DNA of 64,000 bases from Flavobacteriaceae bacterium UBA3356. Lineage in GTDB: Bacteria; Bacteroidota; Bacteroidia; Flavobacteriales; Flavobacteriaceae. Under the pieces are notes generated by a model. That model ran no database searches and was not told where the DNA came from. It saw only the letters and a list, made by a program, of their open reading frames with translations. How positions within the stretch are numbered: the first letter of the stretch is position 1; each line of letters opens with the position of its first letter. Both the position numbers and the translations under genes were made by a program. Of the stretch, positions 22,906-30,365 are shown one piece after another. The stretch is from contig DEQW01000004.1 of the NCBI GenBank assembly GCA_002360635.1, forward strand, positions 5,426 to 69,425, read 5' to 3'.

Positions 22906-23926
22906 ATGCGTATTTTCTTAATGTATCTATAAATTTTTCGTGCATTTCTTCAGTATAATCTAGATGGGTCACTATGCGGAGTTTCCCTTGCCCCATATTG
23001 CTTATAATAATATTTTGTTTTTGTAAGTCATTCATAAATTTTTCTTCCGAAAAACCTTCTTTTAAGTAAAAGATGACAATATTGGTTTCGGTAGGTTCTA
23101 CTTTTTTTACGTAAGATTGTTTTGATAACACATTTGCTATTTCAGAAGCTTTTTTATGGTCTTCGGCCAAACGTTCAATATGGTTTTCAAACGCATATAG
23201 TGCCGCGGCTGCCATAAAGCCTATTTGGCGCATACCACCACCCAACACTTTCCGAACTCTCATGGCATTTTTCATCAATTCTTTTTTTCCAACCAAAACG
23301 GTTCCCAATGGTGTTCCCATTCCTTTGCTTAAACAAATGGTTAACGTATCAAACACCTTCCCGTAGTCCTTTGGGTTTTCTTTTTTCGCTACGATTGCGT
23401 TCATTAACCGGGCGCCGTCCAAATGCAGTCCTAAATTATGAGTGTCACAGACTTTTCGAATTTTCTTTATTTCATCAAAATCGTAACACGCTCCTCCCCC
23501 TTTATTAGTAGTGTTTTCTAAACAAACTAAGGTTGTCAATGGGCTGTGGTAAAAATCTGGCGGGTTGATATTTTCTTCTACTTGTGCAGCGGTAATCATT
23601 CCACGATCACCGTCAACTAGTTTGCAGGAAACCCCACTGTTAAAGGAAGCTCCACCACCTTCATAATTAAAAACATGTGCCCATTTGTCACAAATTAATT
23701 GTTCACTAGGCTGCGTATGTAATTTTATAGCAGCTTGATTTGCCATACTCCCAGTTGGGAAAAATAAAGCTTCATCCATCCCAAAAAGATTGGCTACATA
23801 TTCTTCTAGTTTATTTACAGTTGGGTCTTCTTTATACACGTCGTCCCCTACTTCGGCTTCCATAATGGCTTGTAACATTCCTTTTGTAGGTTTTGTGACG
23901 GTGTCACTTCGTAGGTCAATTTTCAT
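22904..23926 (-). CDS. ltaE: Low-specificity L-threonine aldolase
   Basis: A 340-residue PLP enzyme (fold type I) that cleaves L-threonine or L-allo-threonine to glycine and acetaldehyde. The family opening MKIDLRSDTVTKPTKGML is present. So are AEVGDDVYKEDPTVNKLE, the aspartate-bearing LGLHLDGARLMNA, the PLP-lysine motif TLTICLSKGMGTPLG, and RKVLGGGMRQIGFMAAA. Length is typical. It starts 8 bases after the stop of the secreted-protein gene upstream, so the two are probably cotranscribed, though no functional link is evident. Confidence 0.93.
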   Translation of the reverse strand: MKIDLRSDTVTKPTKGMLQAIMEAEVGDDVYKEDPTVNKLEEYVANLFGMDEALFFPTGSMANQAAIKLHTQPSEQLICDKWAHVFNYEGGGASFNSGVSCKLVDGDRGMITAAQVEENINPPDFYHSPLTTLVCLENTTNKGGGACYDFDEIKKIRKVCDTHNLGLHLDGARLMNAIVAKKENPKDYGKVFDTLTICLSKGMGTPLGTVLVGKKELMKNAMRVRKVLGGGMRQIGFMAAAALYAFENHIERLAEDHKKASEIANVLSKQSYVKKVEPTETNIVIFYLKEGFSEEKFMNDLQKQNIIISNMGQGKLRIVTHLDYTEEMHEKFIDTLRKYA

Positions 23927-23934
23927 TAATTTAT

Positions 23935-24555
23935 TTATTTTCTTCTTAATTTAGGTTCAGTTTCAGCAATTACTTTATCTATCATCTTATCGAGAGCTAC
24001 TAATTTTAATTGCTGATTATACTCGTAATTGAGATTGTTTTGTTTAGAGTCATTTGTTAAATCAAACTCTTTAAACTTTTGACCAAAGGTACCCATTGGC
24101 GTTGTAAAAGAAAACTCATGTGAACACGGATATACTTTTGTTCTTTGGGCAGGTTCATTTTCTGGGTTAGCTACTTTATATTCTTTAACCGAATTATTTT
24201 CAAGCGCTTGTTTGTTTTCCATGAAAAAATCAAACAAGTCATTGTTGCCCAACTTTAGTTTTATAAAAGGGCCACAGTTATCTGCTTTTGTAATATAGGT
24301 TGTGCTGTTTTCTTGCCAAAATAAGTAGTATTCACTAAAATTTCCGTTGGTAAAACATTTTTCTTCTTCATTAATTTTAATGATTCTAGTATCACCTAAA
24401 CAGACCCGATTGGTATAAAAGTAGTTTTTAATGTTTTGTTCATCTAGGTTATTAGTCATTTCAGAAATGATTGAATACGGCTTCATTTCAGTATTTTTTT
24501 GCGCAATACTGAGTGTACTAAAAAGCATGGCTAACAGTAAAAAGTATGGTTTCAT
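23935..24555 (-). CDS. Secreted protein of unknown function
   Basis: 206 residues. A signal peptide (MKPYFLLLAMLFSTLSIAQ) is followed by a soluble, mixed alpha/beta sequence with four cysteines (RVCLGD, KCFTNG, NCGPFI, PCSHEF) that could form two disulfides in the periplasm, and a basic C-terminus (EPKLRRK). I do not recognise a family. It lies 8 bases upstream of the threonine aldolase gene. Confidence 0.7.
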   Translation of the reverse strand: MKPYFLLLAMLFSTLSIAQKNTEMKPYSIISEMTNNLDEQNIKNYFYTNRVCLGDTRIIKINEEEKCFTNGNFSEYYLFWQENSTTYITKADNCGPFIKLKLGNNDLFDFFMENKQALENNSVKEYKVANPENEPAQRTKVYPCSHEFSFTTPMGTFGQKFKEFDLTNDSKQNNLNYEYNQQLKLVALDKMIDKVIAETEPKLRRK

Positions 24556-24635
24556 AACAGATTGATTTACTTGGTTTGTAAGACTTAAAGTTATAAAAAT
24601 AGGTCGAATTAATTTCCGCTTGCCGAGTTAAATCC

Positions 24636-24643
24636 TATTTTTG
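24636..24643 (+). promoter_or_regulatory. -7 promoter element for prfB
   Basis: TATTTTTG matches TAnnTTTG, 42 bases before the prfB ATG at 24686. A TTG at 24620 is only 13 bases upstream, which is short for a -33 box. Confidence 0.45.
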
Positions 24644-24685
24644 CTTTTCTGAAAGAAATTTTAAACAAAACAAACCAAACATAAT

Positions 24686-25793
24686 ATGATTACGAACGAT
24701 CAACTCCAAGACCTTAAAGATCGCCTGGATTCTTTAAGGCAGTATCTTTGACGTAGCCGGAAAAAGAGTGGAAATACAAAATGATGAGGAAAAAACTTTC
24801 GACCCAAATTTTTGGAACAACCCTCAAGAAGCAGAAGTGTTTATGCGTCAACTTCGGAACAAAAAAAAGTGGGTAGATGATTATGAAGAAGCCGTGAATC
24901 TTACCGAAGATGCTGAAGTAATTTATGAGTTTTTTAAAGAAGGCGAAGGCGAAGCTGAGAATGTTGAAAAACGGTACAATAAAGCCCTCAAAGCAATTGA
25001 ATCGCTTGAGTTTAAAAACATGCTGAGCGAGGAAGGTGACGATTTAAGTGCTGTATTGCAAATAACGGCCGGTGCCGGCGGTACCGAAAGTTGTGATTGG
25101 GCCAAAATGCTTATGCGCATGTACCTAATGTGGGCTGAAAAAAACGGTTTTAAAATTAAAGAGCTCAACTACCAAGAAGGTGATGTTGCAGGGATAAAAA
25201 CGGTAACGCTAGAAATTGATGGCGAATATGCCTTTGGTTGGTTAAAAAGTGAAAATGGTGTGCACAGATTGGTCCGAATCTCCCCTTTTGACAGTAACGC
25301 AAAGCGTCACACCAGTTTTGCCAGTGTGTATGTGTATCCGTTAGCGGACGATTCTATTGAGATTGATGTAAACCCTGGGGATATTTCGTGGGATTTTGCC
25401 CGTAGTAGTGGTGCTGGAGGTCAAAATGTAAACAAAGTAGAAACAAAAGCTATTTTAACGCATAAACCTTCAGGGATTGTTATTCATAATTCTGAAACAC
25501 GCTCCCAATTGGAAAACCGCCAAAAGGCCATGCAAATGTTGAAGTCACAATTATACGAAATTGAACTACGTAAACAACAAGCGCAGCGTGCTGAAATAGA
25601 AGACAATAAAATGGCTATAGAATGGGGTTCACAAATACGAAACTATGTACTGCACCCCTATAAACTCATAAAAGACGTCCGTACCGGACACGAAACTGGA
25701 AACACGGATGCTGTATTAGATGGTGATTTAGACGATTTTCTAAAAGCTTATTTAATGATGACTGGACAGAAAGAAAAGAGTGATGAACTTTAA
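24686..25793 (+). CDS. prfB: Peptide chain release factor 2, with programmed +1 frameshift
   Basis: RF2 releases peptides at UGA and UAA codons. Translation starts at the ATG at 24686, reads 21 codons, and meets an in-frame UGA at 24749-24751. After a +1 shift on CTTTGA the frame continues from 24750 (DVAGKRVE) to 25793, giving about 368 residues, the normal RF2 length. The stop-codon recognition tripeptide SPF is in RISPFDSN, and the peptidyl-tRNA hydrolysis motif GGQ is in SSGAGGQNVNKVET. Calling only the second frame from the GTG at 24768 would lose the N-terminus. Frameshifting depends on RF2 level, so the gene is autoregulated. Confidence 0.95.
24737..24752 (+). other. prfB programmed frameshift site
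   Basis: AGGCAGTATCTTTGAC: an internal Shine-Dalgarno-like AGG, a short spacer, the slippery CTT, then the UGA stop followed by C. This is the classic RF2 +1 frameshift signal. The SD-like part here is only AGGCAG rather than AGGGGG. Confidence 0.92.
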
Positions 25794-25801
25794 TCATTGT
25801 T

Positions 25802-25836
25802 CAGTATGCAGTATTCAGTTAGCAGTTTTCAATATG
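25802..25836. repeat. Heptanucleotide-period repeat array (5 units)
   Basis: Five consecutive 7-base units, CAGTATG, CAGTATT, CAGTTAG, CAGTTTT and CAATATG, lie between prfB and the ClC gene. A degenerate unit (GCAGTAA) follows nearby. The phase is exact at 7 bp while the sequence drifts. Confidence 0.65.
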
Positions 25837-25872
25837 AATAAGCAGTAATTATTATAAAATTCAATCCAAGCT

Positions 25873-27153
25873 ATGAAACTCAAAAAAAGAAGAAAGCTTG
25901 TAAAATATGTAAACATACTAGATAGGCCTATTTCTTTTAATCCTTTTCTGTTTAGCCGAAACTTTTTGTTATGGGCATTGTTAGGTTTGTTTGGCGGTAT
26001 TATCGCTGGTGTCTACTGGATTGTTTTAGAGTTTCTCACACACAAAATTGCTTTTTTTGACGGTTGGCAAGTAATACCCGCCATGGCAATTTGCGGGTTA
26101 CTGGCAGGTGTTATCATCCATGTAATTGGTGATCCAGGGGAAATACAATTAATTGTAAACAATATTCGGTTTAATAAAGGGAAGCTGGACCCGAAGAACA
26201 ATCCATCGATGATTCTTTCCTCACTGCTTTGCGTAGCTTCTGGTGGTAGTTTAGGCCCAGAGGCACCTTTGGTTCAAGTAACTGGTTCTACCGGCACTTG
26301 GTTAGGGAAAGTGTTCCGATTAAAGGGAGAAGACAGACGATCACTTAGTATTGCAGGTATGGCCTCTGGATTCACAGCTTTGTTTGGCGCTCCTTTAGGA
26401 GGTAGTTTGTTCTCTTTGGAAATATTACACCATAAGCACGCTGTAGAATACTATAAAGCCATTATTCCTGCCTTTGTTGCAAGTTGCTTCAGTTATGTGG
26501 TTTTTGCCTTAATTATTCATTTAGGGCTTGGTCCCATCTGGGAATTACCTTCTTATGAAATGGAATCCACGTACGACTTTGGGTTTGCTGTTTTATTTGC
26601 TTGTGCAGCTGCGATAGTAGCGTGGTTATTTATATTCTGTACTAAATTTTTTAAAAATATTTTTAAAAAGCTATCTATTCCAATATATATAAAAACACTT
26701 ATTGGCGGTATCGTATTAGGCATAATTGCTTTTTACCTGCCAATAACACGGTATTTCGGACATCACGAAATTAACGAGTTATTGTCCAATGAATACTCAA
26801 TTGCATTGCTCGTAGCAATACTGGTTTTTAAAGTAATTGCAATATCGGTTACAGTTACCTCAGGATGGCGGGGTGGTTTTATAATTCCGTTGTTTTTTGT
26901 AGGTGCTACTTTAGGGTTAATAATTCACCAACTGTTCCCTTCAGTAGATGTATCATTAGCTGTTATTTGCTGTATGGCATCGATTAATGCCTGTGTTACT
27001 CGAACGCCTATGAGCACCACTATTCTTTTAGCTACATTAACAGGATTCACTTATTTTATTCCTATTCTCTTTGCTAGTTTAACTGGTTATTTTCTAGCGC
27101 CGAAAATACCGTTTATTGGTTCGCAGATGGATAAAAATATCGAGGAGAATTAA
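25873..27153 (+). CDS. ClC-family chloride channel or chloride/proton antiporter
   Basis: 426 residues with about ten to twelve hydrophobic segments. The selectivity-filter and gating motif is GGSLGPEAPLVQVTG, whose glutamate corresponds to the external gating glutamate of ClC proteins. A glycine-rich loop (GAPLGGSLFSLEIL) and the later filter segment SGWRGGFIIPLFFVGA are also present. The C-terminus is short and lacks CBS domains. It sits in the inner membrane and moves chloride, possibly coupled to protons. It stands alone downstream of a heptamer repeat array and ends at a long hairpin. Confidence 0.9.
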   Translation: MKLKKRRKLVKYVNILDRPISFNPFLFSRNFLLWALLGLFGGIIAGVYWIVLEFLTHKIAFFDGWQVIPAMAICGLLAGVIIHVIGDPGEIQLIVNNIRFNKGKLDPKNNPSMILSSLLCVASGGSLGPEAPLVQVTGSTGTWLGKVFRLKGEDRRSLSIAGMASGFTALFGAPLGGSLFSLEILHHKHAVEYYKAIIPAFVASCFSYVVFALIIHLGLGPIWELPSYEMESTYDFGFAVLFACAAAIVAWLFIFCTKFFKNIFKKLSIPIYIKTLIGGIVLGIIAFYLPITRYFGHHEINELLSNEYSIALLVAILVFKVIAISVTVTSGWRGGFIIPLFFVGATLGLIIHQLFPSVDVSLAVICCMASINACVTRTPMSTTILLATLTGFTYFIPILFASLTGYFLAPKIPFIGSQMDKNIEEN

Positions 27154-27176
27154 TTTCTTAGAGTCCTATAAAAAAC

Positions 27177-27215
27177 AAAGAGAACAAAATGTAAATTCAC
27201 ATTTTAATTCTCTTT
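27177..27215. terminator. Long hairpin, probable bidirectional terminator
   Basis: Arms at 27177-27192 and 27199-27215 (AAAGAGAACAAAATGT against ACATTTTAATTCTCTTT) pair almost completely around a six-base loop after the ClC gene. The stem is AT-rich and there is no long T-tail. The remaining 140 bases up to 27360 show nothing else I recognise. Confidence 0.5.
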
Positions 27216-27360
27216 GCTATCATAATTCTTTAGTGAGTATTATCTCTCTAAGTTCAACGGGTATAATCTCAGCTGTTTTAACTTTAGCACCCCTATTATG
27301 ATATTATAAATATAGTAATAAAAAATAATTAATCATCTAAAAATTAGATTTTTAACATTT

Positions 27361-29130
27361 TTATTCTACTGTAAATATTTCTTTAATTGAAACAGGTTTT
27401 CCTTCTTTTGTAAAACCTTGTAAATTGATTTCAAAAACGCCCGGTAAATCTGAGGTGTAAAATGTAAATTCTTTGGTTTCTCCTTCTACTTTTAGTTCTG
27501 GCAACCATAATAACTGTCGTCTATAATCAGGTATTTGTGAGGTTTCATCATTTCTGTCAGTATAAATTTGATTAAAATATTGCTTTTTTCGCTGAGCAGG
27601 TTGAATGTCTATTTTTTTTATATAATCCCTTGATATGTTTTCATAAAAATCACCATCAATTGTTTCTACAAACACAATACCTTGAAATGTTTGCGAACCG
27701 AAATAGTACTTATCTTGAACAATGCTTATACTTTTAACTTTATTTGAATTGTAATTCACTAAGATTTCATGGTCTTGAACAAACAAACCATCCACCAATA
27801 ATAAAGCTGGTTGGTTGGTTGGCAAACTATTTTCTTTGTTTCGTACAAAAAATACATTTTTACCATTTCTATTTGTTATCCAAGCATCGTTTACAATTTC
27901 TACCATAGTTTCTGGTATGGTAGGAAACCGAGTGTATTCGTCTAAATTATATACAGTACTTCGTTTTTTGTAGATCGAAGTGTCGGCTGGAATGGTTTTT
28001 ATGGTATCTGGTTTTACCCTGTAATATCCATTTTCAATTTGATTGTACACACTTCGTTCAACAATCATATTTTCCATTTCCGGAGTAATGAAGAATTGAT
28101 TAAACTCCAGGTTTTTAAAACTTATTGGAAGCTGCTTATTAACTTCGATATCAAATTTAGCCTCATTATCCCCTATTACTTGCAGTAAAACAGTATTGTT
28201 TACATACGGTTTATCTATATTGAAATAAAAGTTGCCTTCAGCATCAACATTTGAAATCTTAAAAATGTAATTATCTCCTGGGATTGATAAAGCAACTTTT
28301 TGTTTGTCAAAATTTTTATTGTTTGTCTTAGACACTATTTTTCCAGTAAGCAGTTCTCCCCGCAACTCTGGAAGGATAAATTGTTTTTGGCTAGGTTTAA
28401 TTTTTGAGTTACTATCGTTGTAAATTGATTTATAGTTGGTGGTATATTGCAGTGGGGCGTGCGAAATGGTATCAATTTTTCTAACAGAGACAGAATAATT
28501 ACCAGATAGTTTTTCATTACCTACTTTTTCAATCTTCAATGAAACAGGGCTTCGCTTAGAGTAATTCTTTTTATCAGTATTTATTCTTAACAATTCTTGA
28601 TTTTCAGTAATTGAAGTTTCTGTAACACGTTTAGGCGTTTTATCAACTTCTGAAGTGCTGCTTCTATTTTTTGATATTGCATTTTGGTTTCCTCTATACG
28701 GATTTATAATGCTAACATCTTGATGAAAATAATTATCAGAAGCTTTTGCAAGCATATTTGTAGTGTAAGAAACTACTTTATAATTTCCTGAAGGGATGGT
28801 GGTAGGTATAAAAAAATCACCCTGACCTATACCAGAAACCAATTGTATTTTATGCTTTAAAACTGGTTCTTTATTTTCATTTATCAGTTCGAGATATACT
28901 ATTTTACTAACCTTACTAAGATTTTCCGTTTTTAAATTATTTACATAGACCTTATAGTAAACATATTCCCCCACAAAAAACAAAGAGGAATTTATGTGTA
29001 CAAAAACAGCCTCCTCAGGTACTGGATAGGATTCGGTTTTTTGTAATGAAGTTGAAACGTTGGTTTGTGCAAACCCACCTGTATTTAATACAGCTAGTAA
29101 TAAAATGGTATATATGAGTATTTTGTTCAT
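27361..29130 (-). CDS. Secreted MG2-like (alpha-2-macroglobulin-type) protein of a TonB receptor locus
   Basis: 589 residues. A signal peptide (MNKILIYTILLLAVLNTGGFAQ) is followed by an immunoglobulin-like MG2 domain. Typical text is PVPEEAVFVHINSSLFFVGEYVYYKVYV and later IPSGNYKVVSYT. Beta-rich domains of the carboxypeptidase-regulatory kind follow (VALSIPGDNYIFKISNVDAEGNF region). No catalytic residues are visible. Proteins of this kind are commonly the last gene beside a DUF4249 lipoprotein and a TonB-dependent receptor in Bacteroidetes, as here, and probably act at the outer membrane with them. The gap to the upstream gene is 14 bases. Confidence 0.78.
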   Translation of the reverse strand: MNKILIYTILLLAVLNTGGFAQTNVSTSLQKTESYPVPEEAVFVHINSSLFFVGEYVYYKVYVNNLKTENLSKVSKIVYLELINENKEPVLKHKIQLVSGIGQGDFFIPTTIPSGNYKVVSYTTNMLAKASDNYFHQDVSIINPYRGNQNAISKNRSSTSEVDKTPKRVTETSITENQELLRINTDKKNYSKRSPVSLKIEKVGNEKLSGNYSVSVRKIDTISHAPLQYTTNYKSIYNDSNSKIKPSQKQFILPELRGELLTGKIVSKTNNKNFDKQKVALSIPGDNYIFKISNVDAEGNFYFNIDKPYVNNTVLLQVIGDNEAKFDIEVNKQLPISFKNLEFNQFFITPEMENMIVERSVYNQIENGYYRVKPDTIKTIPADTSIYKKRSTVYNLDEYTRFPTIPETMVEIVNDAWITNRNGKNVFFVRNKENSLPTNQPALLLVDGLFVQDHEILVNYNSNKVKSISIVQDKYYFGSQTFQGIVFVETIDGDFYENISRDYIKKIDIQPAQRKKQYFNQIYTDRNDETSQIPDYRRQLLWLPELKVEGETKEFTFYTSDLPGVFEINLQGFTKEGKPVSIKEIFTVE

Positions 29131-29144
29131 GTATTCAATTTAAT

Positions 29145-30359
29145 TTATTCTACCCAAAATTCTGGAACTTCATTACTGCCAAAAACAGTGCAATCCACAC
29201 AAAACCTAGGAGCAACTGTATAAGGGCCTTCACCCCCCTCAACAGTACCATTCCGAACAAATTTTGCTGTATTATTTTGTATTATGGGAACCAAGGCTCG
29301 CGGGTCGGGGCTATTCAACCCACAATTATCCCCTAAAAAAAGTCCTGGAGGGCCATCGTCGACATCAAATACATCTATATAATTAAAAAATATACGTTTG
29401 GAAGAAACAGCCGTAGCATTGAAAATCCCGATAACTTTTTCATTTTCATTTGTTAGTGACGTTATGTTCCCTTCAATAAAACCAGGTTGAATTTGTGAAA
29501 AAAGGCTTTCAGATTCTGAAAAACTTTTTAAGGTTTCATAAAAAGTATAGGCCTCTCTCGAAATTACATTCTGATTTACCAAAATGCTGTACCGTTGTGC
29601 AATAATAGGGTCTACCCGTTCTATAAATCGTACTTGATAACCGGATAATCTGTCTTCTGTAAAAGAATTGGTGTTAGCCAATAAAATGGAGGTTGAAGCC
29701 ACCGTTACATAACAAACTTCCTCTTCTTGGGTTTTAGGTATTAAATCAAACTGTGGTGGGTTTTCGCTTACTACAATCAAATCTTGATCTGAAGCAAATC
29801 TTGAAATTATCTTATATGTTTCTACATATTCAAAACGGTAATAGTTTGAAGTTCCTTCTGGGTTGTAACTGTCCAATAAAATGGCAGCTCCTTTTATACC
29901 TTGTTGATTAATGTTTTCTTCTGCATATAGATTATCAATTTGTGTTCCTTCTGGCAATTGAACAGCTTCAGACTCATAGTTTCTACCGCTTGCTGTCGTT
30001 ATTTTCAATTGATAATTTTGATTGGGTTGTGCTGCAAAATTTGTTGTAGAAAAATATTGACCAGCTATGTCAGATTCTTGAAAATTATATTGTGTTCCTG
30101 TTTCATCAAGTACTATTACTTGGGCATTACTTTCAGCGGCAGGACCATCTTCTTCAAATTGAAACGTTCTACTTAGCATAATTGTTTGCTGCTCATTTTT
30201 ATCGGTAATTGTTGCTTCAATCACCAAGGCGCTTTCAAACGTTTCGGTTTCCAAGTCTATTTCTTCTATGCATCCATATAGAATAACAGAAATGAGCAAT
30301 AACAATAAAGCTGAGTATTTCTTCAACTTCAAATTTTTATATTTAGATAGTACCTTCAT
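29145..30359 (-). CDS. DUF4249 domain-containing lipoprotein
   Basis: 404 residues. A lipoprotein signal (LLLLLISVILYGC) provides the lipidated cysteine, followed by the DUF4249 opening IEEIDLETETFESALVIEATITDK. The N-terminal part looks like an immunoglobulin-like beta domain (ITDKNEQQTIMLSRTFQF). DUF4249 lipoproteins accompany TonB-dependent receptors in Bacteroidetes and are thought to be surface-exposed partners. The ligand is unknown. The start lies 6 bases after the receptor stop, so the genes are an operon. Confidence 0.88.
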   Translation of the reverse strand: MKVLSKYKNLKLKKYSALLLLLISVILYGCIEEIDLETETFESALVIEATITDKNEQQTIMLSRTFQFEEDGPAAESNAQVIVLDETGTQYNFQESDIAGQYFSTTNFAAQPNQNYQLKITTASGRNYESEAVQLPEGTQIDNLYAEENINQQGIKGAAILLDSYNPEGTSNYYRFEYVETYKIISRFASDQDLIVVSENPPQFDLIPKTQEEEVCYVTVASTSILLANTNSFTEDRLSGYQVRFIERVDPIIAQRYSILVNQNVISREAYTFYETLKSFSESESLFSQIQPGFIEGNITSLTNENEKVIGIFNATAVSSKRIFFNYIDVFDVDDGPPGLFLGDNCGLNSPDPRALVPIIQNNTAKFVRNGTVEGGEGPYTVAPRFCVDCTVFGSNEVPEFWVE

Positions 30360-30365
30360 AATAAA

